From Streptosporangiaceae bacterium (lineage in GTDB: Bacteria > Actinomycetota > Actinomycetes > Streptosporangiales > Streptosporangiaceae), in contig JASHQP010000222.1 of assembly GCA_030039095.1 (NCBI GenBank), forward strand, positions 1-14,326: DNA of 14,326 nt. The letters run 5' to 3'. The notes under the pieces are model-generated. The model did no database searches. It was not told where the DNA came from and saw only the letters and a program-made list of their open reading frames with translations. A program made the translations under genes and the position numbers. This document shows positions 1 to 6,726 of this stretch, one piece after another (position 1 is the stretch's first letter; each line of letters starts with the position of its first letter).

Positions 1-324
1 CATCAGGTTCAGCTGACCCGGCCTGATCATCTGCTCGCTGCCCAGGCTGTCCCGGTGCAGCACGTTGCCCGAGAGCAGCCATGTCACGGTCTGCAGCCCG
101 ATGTGAGGATGCGGCGGCACCCGCATGCCGGCCACCCCGTCCACCGACATCGGCCCGTAGTGGTCGACGAAGCACCACGCCCCGACGCTGCGCCGCAGCC
201 GCAGGGGCAGCAGCCTGCGCACGGTCATTTCCCCGACGCGTGCCTCACGCGCAGCCGTCACCTCGAGATCAGAACCCTGAACGCTAGGCTCCGCGATCTC
301 GAGTTCCGCATCCACCGTGCTCAC
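1..324 (-). CDS. Pirin family protein, N-terminal part (3' end outside window)
   Basis: Pirins are bicupin proteins, usually iron-binding, with quercetinase or transcription-cofactor roles; the substrate of this one is unknown. The visible 108 residues carry the pirin N-terminal pattern: RRLLP near residue 37, a W-CFVDHYGP stretch at 50-58, then PHPHIGLQTVTWLL at 71-84, followed by HRDSLGSEQMIRPGQLNLM. The HxH pair (His72, His74) corresponds to the first two metal ligands of human pirin; the second pair (a His-x-Glu, usually in an AHSE-like motif) would lie just beyond the edge. The start is GTG at 322-324, preceded on the minus strand by AGGGAGGGAACCC, a strong ribosome binding site. About 110 bases separate it from the GntR gene upstream on the same strand, so co-transcription is possible. 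Family assignment is firm; function is not. Confidence 0.93.
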   Translation of the reverse strand, partial: MSTVDAELEIAEPSVQGSDLEVTAAREARVGEMTVRRLLPLRLRRSVGAWCFVDHYGPMSVDGVAGMRVPPHPHIGLQTVTWLLSGNVLHRDSLGSEQMIRPGQLNLM

Positions 325-434
325 GGGTTCCCTCCCTTCCGGCCCTCTGGTGTTCTCCGGCCCAGATGGCGGGCTGGGAACCTGTGCGCCACCTGTAAGA
401 GTCAGTATCGCTCGTATGTGCGAAGCGGTCGCAG

Positions 435-698
435 CTAGCTCTCGGAGCGATCGGCCACGAATGTGCCACGGCCGTGCATGGTATTGATCAGGCCGCGTCC
501 TCGGAGCACCTTCATTGCACGGCGCACCGTCAGGTAAGCCACGCCGTAGTAGGTAGCAAGCTCCCGTTCGGGAAGGAGTCGAGCGCCAGGGCGCAATTCG
601 CCCGATTTGATCCGGCTCTCGATGTCGTTGGCCACACGCATGTAGGCCAGCTCGGCGTCACTGCCGCCCTCGGCCTCGATGTCGGAATGACCTGACAT
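435..698 (-). CDS. Small GntR-family transcriptional regulator (winged helix only)
   Basis: This is an 87-residue protein that is almost entirely one GntR winged-helix domain (about residues 17-82). Recognisable parts are the first helix with RVANDIESRIKSGEL, the turn RPGARLLPERELA, the recognition-helix region GVAYLTVRRAMKVLRGRGL, and the wing HGRGTFV. There is no C-terminal effector domain, so it resembles the short KorSA-like regulators of actinobacterial mobile elements rather than FadR or HutC regulators. ATG at 696-698 is chosen. A TTG at 729-731 would add 11 residues unlike the family, and neither start has a strong Shine-Dalgarno. It is divergent from the two small genes at 784-1187, and the spacer holds three 11-bp repeats, so it most likely controls itself and those genes; this is inference. 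Confidence 0.88.
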   Translation of the reverse strand: MSGHSDIEAEGGSDAELAYMRVANDIESRIKSGELRPGARLLPERELATYYGVAYLTVRRAMKVLRGRGLINTMHGRGTFVADRSES

Positions 699-743
699 GG
701 GGTGAGCGTAACCAGAGGCTAAGCTGTGCAAACCGCTTAGAAA

Positions 744-776
744 GCTATGTAAGTGCTATGCAATAGCTATATGGTT
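744..776. promoter_or_regulatory. Three 11-bp direct repeats in the GntR / small-gene divergent spacer
   Basis: GCTATGTAAGT (744-754), GCTATGCAATA (755-765) and GCTATATGGTT (766-776) are contiguous 11-bp units sharing GCTAT, so they fall on one face of the helix. The outer copies also form an inverted pair (AGCTAT at 743-748, ATAGCT at 763-768). A related GCTGTGCAA lies at 723-731, and an inverted repeat CTAAGC-N10-GCTTAG at 719-740. The AT content is clearly higher than in the flanks. A combined promoter and operator array bound by the GntR protein is the simplest reading. A TATATG at 768-773 could serve as a -10 box for the rightward genes. Confidence 0.5.
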
Positions 777-783
777 GAACACC

Positions 784-963
784 ATGGAGGTCTGGATCGA
801 ACTGGCAGTCGTTGTCCTTAGCCGCTACTGGAGCGGCAGCTACAAGATCACTTACTCTGACGGCTGCTTCCAAGCGGAGCGCCGCGCTGACGACCACGAC
901 GTACTGCTGGACGAGACACCGGAAGGTCTCTTGCGTCTGATCCAGATGGACCGCTCCCAATGA
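784..963 (+). CDS. Small hypothetical protein, first gene of a two-gene unit
   Basis: This is a 59-residue protein that I do not recognise. It has a hydrophobic amphipathic start (WIELAVVVLSRYW), a central basic/aromatic stretch (GSYKITYSDGCFQAERR) and an acidic C-terminal part ending TPEGLLRLIQMD. The TPE-L-LI ending resembles small actinobacterial proteins found beside regulators, but that is only an impression. ATG 784 is chosen over TTG 775, which falls inside the repeat array. No Shine-Dalgarno precedes 784, so the mRNA may be leaderless or nearly so from a TATATG box. Its stop codon overlaps the start of the next gene (ATGA at 960-963), which implies translational coupling. Base composition is lower in GC than the core genes. 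It is divergent from the GntR gene and probably under its control. Confidence 0.6.
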   Translation: MEVWIELAVVVLSRYWSGSYKITYSDGCFQAERRADDHDVLLDETPEGLLRLIQMDRSQ

Positions 964-1187
964 GCGAGCACACCAGCCAGGGAGAGATCACGCGGCTAAC
1001 CGTCTGCTGCGAGTGGGTAACGCAAGACGGTCCTCGGCAACGCTACTTCTCGCTCGCCCAACTGCGGCAGTACATGAGTTGGGAACGGATGAACGAAGTG
1101 CTCGAATACCTGGAATTGGTTTGCCGGGAAGTCCAAGCTTCGCGCGACCAGCACGAACCGCCTGAACGCCGCTTGCGACTCCCCTGA
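960..1187 (+). CDS. Small hypothetical protein, second gene of the unit
   Basis: This is a 75-residue protein of unknown function. Its start overlaps the stop of the preceding gene by ATGA, the usual sign of coupled translation in an operon. The N-terminal half (EITRLTVCCEWVTQDGPRQ) looks like beta-structure and has a Cys-Cys pair. The middle (YFSLAQLRQYMSWERMNEVLEYLELVCREVQ) is predicted helical with heptad-like leucines. The tail is charged and proline-containing. No catalytic motif or membrane segment is visible. Because the gene is coupled to its neighbour and divergent from a GntR regulator, the two products may act together. The facing gene ends at 1272, leaving an 84-base convergent gap with hairpins. 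Confidence 0.6.
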   Translation: MSEHTSQGEITRLTVCCEWVTQDGPRQRYFSLAQLRQYMSWERMNEVLEYLELVCREVQASRDQHEPPERRLRLP

Positions 1188-1214
1188 CCAGCTAGAAACG
1201 TGCGGATGCGCATA

Positions 1215-1253
1215 GTGCCGCTTCACGAGAAGCTGACTGCGGTTTTGCGGCAC
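1215..1253. terminator. Possible hairpin terminator between convergent genes
   Basis: GTGCCGC (1215-1221) pairs perfectly with GCGGCAC (1247-1253), and a second small hairpin, GCTTC-ACGA-GAAGC, sits at 1220-1233. It lies between the stops of two convergent units (1187 and 1272). The loop of the larger stem is long (25 bases) and there is no clear T-tract after it, so the call is tentative. Confidence 0.3.
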
Positions 1254-1271
1254 GTGATCGCGGAGTCGAGT

Positions 1272-1583
1272 TCATGACGGGCCGCCCGAGTCTTCAAGTC
1301 GCCGATCCTCGGCCCGTTTCGACTCTGCCATGGCTTCGGCGAGAGTGTCATACTCACGGTCCGACAACTCGCCGCGATGGTAGGCAGCTGTCACATCATC
1401 GAATGATTCAGGGTCATAGGCTTCGGGATCTTCCTGCGTTCTGGCGGCCATTTCCAGATAGCTGGTCGGAGGCTTCCGCCCGCGGCGCGGCCACTTGCGC
1501 TCGCGAAACTGCTGCGCCACCTGGTCCAGGGTCATGATCCCGTCTCGCAGTGCGTTGATCATTTCAGAGACCTCGCTGGTCAT
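1272..1583 (-). CDS. Small acidic partner protein encoded downstream of zeta-like kinase
   Basis: This is a 103-residue soluble protein with no known domain that I can name. Residues 1-30 look helical (VSEMINALRDGIMTLDQVAQQFRER). A basic patch KWPRRGRKPP follows, then an acidic middle (EDPEAYDPESFDDVTAAYHRGELSDREYDTLAEAMAESKRAEDRR). ATG at 1581-1583 overlaps the kinase stop (ATGA, 1580-1583), and GAGG lies 7 bases upstream of the start inside the kinase gene, so the two genes are translationally coupled. A small charged protein paired with a zeta-type kinase suggests an antitoxin, regulator or substrate protein. However, epsilon antitoxins normally precede zeta and are three-helix bundles, and no resemblance to epsilon is evident. 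From memory, similar kinase/small-protein pairs occur in other actinobacteria; I cannot confirm that here. Confidence 0.75.
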   Translation of the reverse strand: MTSEVSEMINALRDGIMTLDQVAQQFRERKWPRRGRKPPTSYLEMAARTQEDPEAYDPESFDDVTAAYHRGELSDREYDTLAEAMAESKRAEDRRLEDSGGPS

Positions 1584-2623
1584 TGCGTGTCCTCGTCCCT
1601 TTCTCTTCCACCGGAATCGACTAGGACCGGATGCTGACCATCGACCGAGTTGTCATACTGCAACCAGGCGTCCAGGTGCGGTTTGATCTGCTCGAAGGTC
1701 CTGAGATTGCAGCTGCCATAGTCGGGGTCCGCCTGGGCAGCTATGACCTCAGCCGGCACGAACCTTCCGCCTTCGCCGTACCCAGAACGGTAGCTGTCGT
1801 GGCCCTCGCGATGCCGCGCGTCCGATCGATGTACACCGACGTCGACCGGGATGTCGACGAAGATTCCCTCGATCCTTTGGTACCCGGACATCCGCATAGT
1901 GTTGATCCGCCGCTCGACCGAATCTCGCGACGACATCGTGATATCCCAGATAATGTTCTTGCCCTCAGGCATTGCCCGCAGCGCGAGCTGCTTGGCGATG
2001 TGCGAGGACTCCTCGTGTACTAGGTCGGAAGCTTCCATCGGGGTGAGGCCGGGGACCTGCGGGACCATGCCGCGTTTGGCCATCTCGCTCTTGATCTCGT
2101 CGGGATTGATCGTCAGGAACCGAGTCCGGTCAATACCCGCGTGTTGCTCGAGAACCGTGGTCTTGCCCGCCCCGGGTAGGCCGCCCGCCAGGATTGATCG
2201 CCGTTCGCACGGCACACCACCAGCCGCCTCATAAATGTGGGTAATGATTGCGTTATGGCCTACGCGGCGCTCAGGAGCCCAGGTCTCTGCGTCGGGATCG
2301 GTAACATAGCGGACCTCAGTGGCAAGGCCGTCGGCCCGAGCTCGTTCTAACCGCGCCCGAACCTCTTTGACGTGCTCGGCGTGCTCGGCGTCGGTCAGCG
2401 GTGGCGGGTCCGCCTCACGCGGGAACTGCGCATTGGGGGAGTCGCGGCAGCGTAGTCCGGGCTCGGGCGGCCTCGGCGTGCCGTCGGCTTCGACTGGCGA
2501 AGATGGATGGCCGGGCGGGAGTCGCTGTAGCCGCTGCCGGAGTTCTTCACGGTCGCCTGACCGCTCCGGTAACGACCTGACGTCCGCCAGGCCGTCGGCA
2601 ACCCGGGGCTGATCTGTCCGCAC
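1580..2623 (-). CDS. Zeta-toxin-like P-loop kinase
   Basis: Zeta toxins are P-loop kinases; classical ones phosphorylate UDP-N-acetylglucosamine and poison wall synthesis. This protein has 347 residues from GTG 2621-2623, chosen because AAGGA lies 8 bases upstream; a TTG at 2654-2656 would add 11. An N-terminal region of about 115 residues is proline- and arginine-rich and contains QRLQRLPPGHPSSP at 30-43. The kinase core follows: Walker A GGLPGAGKT at 147-155 (Lys154), NPDEIK at 173-178 with Asp175 in the place of the zeta catalytic Asp, HEESSHIA at 203-210, WDITMSS at 226-232, and a basic RHREGHDSYRSG lid-like stretch near 260-271. All expected core elements are intact. The substrate is unknown, and this actinobacterial type may not act on UNAG. 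It is coupled to the small partner gene. Confidence 0.88.
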   Translation of the reverse strand: MRTDQPRVADGLADVRSLPERSGDREELRQRLQRLPPGHPSSPVEADGTPRPPEPGLRCRDSPNAQFPREADPPPLTDAEHAEHVKEVRARLERARADGLATEVRYVTDPDAETWAPERRVGHNAIITHIYEAAGGVPCERRSILAGGLPGAGKTTVLEQHAGIDRTRFLTINPDEIKSEMAKRGMVPQVPGLTPMEASDLVHEESSHIAKQLALRAMPEGKNIIWDITMSSRDSVERRINTMRMSGYQRIEGIFVDIPVDVGVHRSDARHREGHDSYRSGYGEGGRFVPAEVIAAQADPDYGSCNLRTFEQIKPHLDAWLQYDNSVDGQHPVLVDSGGRERDEDTQ

Positions 2624-2672
2624 CGCACCGTTCCTTCGCTGCCGGCTGCCTGCCAACCGCCGACGTTGCGTT

Positions 2673-2700
2673 CTGGCGGTTACTGAAACGTCATCGCCAG
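2673..2700. promoter_or_regulatory. Inverted repeat upstream of the zeta-like kinase
   Basis: CTGGCG (2673-2678) and CGCCAG (2695-2700) are perfect inverted arms separated by 16 bases, 50-77 bases upstream of the kinase start and in its only upstream gap. It could be an operator for autoregulation, as in many toxin-antitoxin operons, or a weak terminator for the upstream Rpn-like gene. Only the symmetry is observed. Confidence 0.25.
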
Positions 2701-2775
2701 GCTAGGGGCAAATACCGGCCTATGTCACGGGGCAGCAGTCGGCGCTCGGCTCAGCCCGCCATGTCGGGTACTGGA

Positions 2776-3660
2776 TCAGGTGCCGAAGACTTCCTCGACG
2801 GAGGTTGCGGTCGCAGCTCGGTCGGCCCAGGTCTCGAGCTGACCGGTATCAGTGCATGACAGAACCTGCTCCCGGACCTTGTCTGACACCTCCAAGCTCC
2901 GGGCGGCCAGCACGCGCAAGATCACGCGTGCCTCGCCTGTGGCTTCGCCTTCAGCTCTGCCTTCAGCTCTGCCCTTGGCCTCGCCTTCAGCGAGGAATCG
3001 GTCTACGAAGTCGTCGCTGAACTTGGTGGTCATCAGGTCCTCCAGTGCCTGCCGCGCCGACTCGGATGCGGCACTCCGGACGAGCACAGTGTAGGTCGCC
3101 AGTCGGCTTTCATCGAGGTTTGCCAGGCTGGCCAGGACTAGTCTGCGCGCACTGTCCTGGCTCAGGTCGAGCGCGCCCGTCAGCACAGCTAGCACGGCCA
3201 GTTCCGGTCCTGCTGTCGCTGCCGTGAGGCCGCGCGGGTCGGGAATTGTGACCGAGTCGATCACCAGCGGGACCAGGTCGAAACCGGGGTGGCCGGTGAC
3301 GATGGGCACGCGGCATCGGGTGGCGGTTTCGGTGTTCAGACAGATCACTAACAGCACTGCTGGGCAGCGATGGGCCGCCCGGACCTGAGTCAGGTACGAC
3401 GGCCAGCTGAAGCGCTTCCGATCGTCGTATCGCAGCTGGATCTCTACGACCACGGCCAGCTGGGCACCGTCTGCGCCGGACAGCATGACCACGGCGTCGG
3501 CCCGCAACTCGGTCGGTACGCTCGCGGTCAGGTCGGAAGGCGCCATGGCGGCCTTGGTGCCTCCCGGGACCGCCACTCCCAAGCCACGGAGGAGGACCGC
3601 AGCCAGCCTGGGGTCGCCGCGAAGCAGTTCCAGCGGAGCCTCGTGCGAAATGCTGGGCAT
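2776..3660 (-). CDS. Rpn/PD-(D/E)XK-like putative nuclease
   Basis: This 294-residue protein resembles the large actinobacterial family related to Rpn recombination-promoting nucleases and transposase-like PD-(D/E)XK proteins. Candidate active-site elements are Asp55 (ELRADAVV) and the Glu73-x-Gln75 pair (VVVEIQLRYDDRKRFSWPSYL), followed by the SWP-Y and RCPAVLLVI strands typical of the family. A helical middle follows. Residues 225-244 are a Glu/Gly/Arg/Ala repeat (EGEAKGRAEGRAEGEATGEA) like the low-complexity hinge seen in Rpn relatives, and a helical C-terminus ends the protein. The ATG at 3658-3660 has a purine-rich AGGGGTGAGG just upstream. It stands as a single gene between the kinase pair and the transhydrogenase operon. 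DNA cleavage is inferred from the family, not shown. Confidence 0.72.
   Translation of the reverse strand: MPSISHEAPLELLRGDPRLAAVLLRGLGVAVPGGTKAAMAPSDLTASVPTELRADAVVMLSGADGAQLAVVVEIQLRYDDRKRFSWPSYLTQVRAAHRCPAVLLVICLNTETATRCRVPIVTGHPGFDLVPLVIDSVTIPDPRGLTAATAGPELAVLAVLTGALDLSQDSARRLVLASLANLDESRLATYTVLVRSAASESARQALEDLMTTKFSDDFVDRFLAEGEAKGRAEGRAEGEATGEARVILRVLAARSLEVSDKVREQVLSCTDTGQLETWADRAATATSVEEVFGT
2947..2970. repeat. 12-bp tandem duplication in the Rpn-like gene
   Basis: GCCTTCAGCTCT occurs twice back to back (2947-2958, 2959-2970), with degenerate copies on both sides. It encodes the RAEG-type repeats of the hinge in the nuclease-like protein. In-frame units of 12 bases allow copy-number change without frameshift. 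Confidence 0.8.
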
Positions 3661-3782
3661 GGCCTCACCCCTGCTCGGTGGATTCCGGCCAGCTTGTCAA
3701 CGGACGGCCGCCTCGTAAGGACGAGCGGCCTGTTCTGCGCCGCGACCGCGTCATGGCCATCATGGCCTCAGCCACCGACAGA

Positions 3783-3799
3783 TCACCCGGATCGGGTGA
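3783..3799 (-). terminator. Hairpin after pntB
   Basis: TCACCCG-GAT-CGGGTGA is a perfect 7-bp stem with a 3-base loop, lying 15 bases beyond the pntB stop codon on the minus strand. There is no T-tract, as is common for actinobacterial terminators. It probably ends the transhydrogenase operon before the Rpn-like gene. Confidence 0.5.
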
Positions 3800-3813
3800 C
3801 TGCTGGGGCCTGA

Positions 3814-5226
3814 TCAGCCGACGAGGGTTTTCACGGCGGATGTCAGCTGGGCCAGCGCGGTTTTGGCGTCGGCGAAGTACATGCTGGTCTTGGGGTTGGT
3901 GTACAGCTCGTTGTCGATGCCCGCGTAGCCGTGGCCCATGGAGCGCTTGATCACGATGATGCTCTTGGCCTGGTCCACGTCCAGGATCGGCATGCCGGAG
4001 ATCGCGGTACCCGGGCGGCGTGCGGCTGGGTTCGTGACGTCGTTGGCCCCGATCACCAGCGCCACGTCGGTGCGGGCGAACTCCGGGTTGACGTCGTCCA
4101 TCTCCTTGAGCTGCGGGTACGGGACGTTGGCCTCGGCCAGCAGGACGTTCATGTGCCCGGGCATGCGGCCGGCCACCGGGTGGATCGCGTAGCTCACGTC
4201 GACGCCGTGCGACTCCAGCACGTCGGCGAGCTCGGCCACCTCGTGCTGTGCCTGCGCCGCCGCGAGGCCGTAGCCCGGCACGATGATCACCTTCCCGGCG
4301 TAGGCGAGCTGGATGCCGGCGTCGTCGGCGGCGATCGCCCTCACGCCTGCTCCCGCGACCGCCAGGGCTGCCGGAGCCGCGTCGCCTGTGCCGAACCCGC
4401 CCACGATGATGTTGGTGATCGAGCGGTTCATCGCGTCGGCCATGAGCTTGGTCAGGATCCCGCCGGACGCCCCGACCAGGGCGCCCGCGATGATCAGCGC
4501 CCAGTTGCCGATGACGAAGCCGGCCATGGCCACGGCCGTGCCGGTGAACGCGTTCAGCAGCGAGATCACTACCGGCATGTCGGCCCCGCCGATGGGCATC
4601 ACCATGAGCACGCCGAACACGAGGGACGCCACGACCACGATCCACAGGCCCGCCAGGCTCGGGGTGGAGATGACGTACCCGCCGGCTGCGAGGCCCACCG
4701 CGGCTAGCGCCAGGTTGACCGCGCGCGCCCCGGGGAACGTGACCGGTGCGGAGGTGATCACGCCCTGGAGCTTGCCGGCCGCGATGATCGACCCGGAGAA
4801 CGTCACCGACCCGATGATCACGTCGAGCAGCGTCGTGATCGTCATGGACTCCGCAGGGCCGACCGCGGCGCTGGCCACGCGGATGTAGTCGTGGATCCCG
4901 ACCAGCGCCGCTGCGCCGCCGCCCACCGCGTTGAACATGCTGACCAGCTGCGGCATCGCGGTCATCTGCACGGTGCGTGCCGCGTAGAGGCCGACGCCGC
5001 CGCCGATCAGCGCGCCGACGAGCATCACCGTCCAGCCGGTGGCGGTGATCACGCCAGCGTGGGCGATCAGCGCAAGGGTGGTGGCGATCGCGATCACCAT
5101 GCCGGCGGTGGAGAACTGGTTGCCGCGGCGCGCGGTCGCGGGGTTGTTCATCAGGTGCAGGCCGAGCACGAAGCACGACGCCGCGAGCACGTAGATCAGC
5201 TGGGTGCCGAAGCCGAACCCGCTCAT
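3814..5226 (-). CDS. pntB: NAD(P) transhydrogenase beta subunit
   Basis: PntB is the membrane subunit that carries part of the proton channel (domain II) and the NADP(H)-binding domain III; the enzyme couples proton flow to hydride transfer from NADH to NADP+. The 470 residues match the family's usual length. About the first 280 are a series of hydrophobic segments (for example the AGMVIAIATTLALIAHAGVI and VISLLNAFTGTAVAMAGFVI stretches). The C-terminal 180 hold the domain III signatures: VPGYGLAAAQAQHEV, HPVAGRMPGHMNVLLAEA, VIGANDVTNPAA, and KRSMGHGYAGIDNELY. The start ATG overlaps the pntAb stop (ATGA at 5223-5226). It is the last gene of the operon. The identification is secure. Confidence 0.97.
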   Translation of the reverse strand: MSGFGFGTQLIYVLAASCFVLGLHLMNNPATARRGNQFSTAGMVIAIATTLALIAHAGVITATGWTVMLVGALIGGGVGLYAARTVQMTAMPQLVSMFNAVGGGAAALVGIHDYIRVASAAVGPAESMTITTLLDVIIGSVTFSGSIIAAGKLQGVITSAPVTFPGARAVNLALAAVGLAAGGYVISTPSLAGLWIVVVASLVFGVLMVMPIGGADMPVVISLLNAFTGTAVAMAGFVIGNWALIIAGALVGASGGILTKLMADAMNRSITNIIVGGFGTGDAAPAALAVAGAGVRAIAADDAGIQLAYAGKVIIVPGYGLAAAQAQHEVAELADVLESHGVDVSYAIHPVAGRMPGHMNVLLAEANVPYPQLKEMDDVNPEFARTDVALVIGANDVTNPAARRPGTAISGMPILDVDQAKSIIVIKRSMGHGYAGIDNELYTNPKTSMYFADAKTALAQLTSAVKTLVG

Positions 5227-5585
5227 GACGACTGGCCGTCCCGCGCCGCGGCCGGCTGCGCCTGCGTGGCCGCCGGCTGCGCCTGCGTGGCGGCCGGCGC
5301 TGTGGGCCGCTTGCGGAACATCTTGAGCATCCGGCCGGTGACCACGTAGCCGCCGACGACGTTGGCGGAGGCGAACACCGCGGCGAGGAACGCGATCACG
5401 TAGCCGATCCAGCTGTTCGTGGTGGCCGCGATCAGCATGGCCCCGACGAGGACGATCCCGTGGATGGAGTTGGCCGCCGACATCAGCGGCGTATGCAGTG
5501 TGGCCGGGACCTTGCTGATCACCTCGAAGCCCACCCAGAGGCTGAGGACGAAGATGACCAGGTCAGTCAGAAGCGCCGTCGACAT
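5223..5585 (-). CDS. pntAb: NAD(P) transhydrogenase alpha-2 (membrane) subunit
   Basis: This 120-residue subunit supplies the alpha-side transmembrane helices of domain II in three-subunit transhydrogenases (Rhodospirillum rubrum type; Rv0155-Rv0157 in Mycobacterium tuberculosis). Three to four hydrophobic segments are visible within residues 5-85, with the signature TPLMSAANSIHGIVLVGAM after the first and VFASANVVGGYVVTGRMLKMF closing the domain. ATG at 5583-5585 is chosen because GGAGG lies 8 bases upstream; an ATG 21 bases further upstream lies beyond that site. The C-terminal 25 residues form an unusual Ala/Gln/Pro tail containing two ATQAQPA copies. The gene overlaps pntAa by 23 bases and pntB by 4. 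Confidence 0.96.
   Translation of the reverse strand: MSTALLTDLVIFVLSLWVGFEVISKVPATLHTPLMSAANSIHGIVLVGAMLIAATTNSWIGYVIAFLAAVFASANVVGGYVVTGRMLKMFRKRPTAPAATQAQPAATQAQPAAARDGQSS
5251..5292. repeat. 21-bp tandem duplication in the pntAb tail
   Basis: Two adjacent 21-bp copies (5251-5271 and 5272-5292) are identical over 20 bases, beginning GCCGGCTGCGCC. They encode the duplicated ATQAQPA unit near the C-terminus of PntAb. The length is a multiple of three, so the frame is preserved; it is likely a replication-slippage expansion in an unconstrained tail. Confidence 0.85.
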
Positions 5586-6726
5586 CGGCGGGACCTCCAG
5601 CAGCATCAGCCAGGGCGGGATGAACCACCCGGCCCTCGTAGGTGATCACGACACCCCGCTGCAGGTCGTCGGAGAGGTCCACGGCGAGAGCGCCGTCCTT
5701 CACCAGGTACAGCAACAGGGAGCTCATGTTGCGCGCGTACATCGCCGAGGCGGCCGCTGGCATCGTCGACGCCAGGTTCGCGGCGCCGACGATGGTCACG
5801 CCATTCTCGGTGACGACCGTCTCGCCGGACCGCGATCCAGTCACGTTGCCGCCGAGCGCGCTTGCGCCCATGTCGACGATCACGGAGCCCGGCGCCATTG
5901 CCTTGAGCGCGTCTCCGCTGACCAGCAGCGGAGGCCGACGGCCCGGTACCTGCGCGGTGGTGATGACCACATCGTGCCTGGCGATGTGGCCGGCCAGTTC
6001 GTCCTGCTGCGCCTGGCGCTCCTCCTCCGTCAGCGCCCGGGCGTATCCGCCCTCGCCGCTGGCCGGGCCCACCGACGTCAGCTCGATAAACGTCGCGCCG
6101 AGCGACTCCGCTTCGGTCTTGGTCTCCGGGCGCACGTCGTAGGCGCTGACCACGGCGCCGAGACGGCGCGCCGTGCCGATGGCCTGCAAGCCGGCCACGC
6201 CGGTGCCGAGAACGAGCACCCTGGCCGGCCTCGCCGTGCCCGCGGCGGTGATCAGCAGCGGGAAAAATCGCCCGAACGTGTCGGCGGCCAGCACGGCGGC
6301 CTTGTAGCCGGCGATGTTCGCCTGCGAGGTGAGCGCGTCCATCTGCTGTGCCCTTGGCAGTGTCCGCGGGATCAGGTCGAGGCTGACGGCGGTGACGCCG
6401 GTCTCGGCCAGGCGCCGCGCAAAGCCGGGATCCGCGAGCGGCGCCAGCATGCCGAAGACCGCCTGGCCCTGGCGGAAGCGGGCGATCGCCGCCTCATCGG
6501 GCCTGCCCACCATCACGATCGCGTCTGCATTATCCGCGGCCTCGGTGCCGGCCACGATGCTGGCGCCCGCCTCGGTGAACGCGTCGTCGCTCAGCCAGGC
6601 GCCATCACCGGCGCCGGCCTCCACCAGCACCTCGAGGCCGGCCGCGCGCAGCTTGGTCACCGCCTCGGGCACCAGCGCCACCCGGCGCTCGCCCGGCGCT
6701 GTCTCCTTGACAACGGCAACCTTCAT
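5563..6726 (-). CDS. pntAa: NAD(P) transhydrogenase alpha-1 subunit (NAD-binding)
   Basis: PntAa is the soluble domain I subunit that binds NAD(H). The 387 residues fit the family. The N-terminal alanine-dehydrogenase-like pattern is present (VVKETAPGERRVALVPEAV, residues 5-23), followed by the domain I signature LTSQANIAGYKA at 132-143. The Rossmann fingerprint GTGVAG is at 174-179, with Asp197 ending the second strand (YDVRPETKTEAESLGA). ATG at 6724-6726 is chosen, as GAGG lies 8 bases upstream; upstream codons lack homology. No membrane helices occur, which fits the split alpha subunit of three-gene operons. It leads the operon and diverges from the unknown gene at 6876, and a TATGGT at 6755-6760 (minus) is a possible -10 box. 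Confidence 0.96.
   Translation of the reverse strand: MKVAVVKETAPGERRVALVPEAVTKLRAAGLEVLVEAGAGDGAWLSDDAFTEAGASIVAGTEAADNADAIVMVGRPDEAAIARFRQGQAVFGMLAPLADPGFARRLAETGVTAVSLDLIPRTLPRAQQMDALTSQANIAGYKAAVLAADTFGRFFPLLITAAGTARPARVLVLGTGVAGLQAIGTARRLGAVVSAYDVRPETKTEAESLGATFIELTSVGPASGEGGYARALTEEERQAQQDELAGHIARHDVVITTAQVPGRRPPLLVSGDALKAMAPGSVIVDMGASALGGNVTGSRSGETVVTENGVTIVGAANLASTMPAAASAMYARNMSSLLLYLVKDGALAVDLSDDLQRGVVITYEGRVVHPALADAAGGPADVDGASD

Noticed and set aside
744..776. Plasmid-type replication iterons
   Set aside because: There are only three short repeats and no replication initiator nearby; an operator array fits the divergent GntR context better.
3752..3768. Repeated ATGGCC palindromic stretch between the Rpn-like gene and pntB
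   Set aside because: The arms meet with a single central base, too tight for a hairpin; the adjacent 7-bp stem explains termination better.
3665..5176. Open frame of 503 codons on the minus strand
   Set aside because: It overlaps pntB in another frame, is dominated by Arg, Gly, Asp and His, and has no motifs; a typical GC-rich shadow frame.
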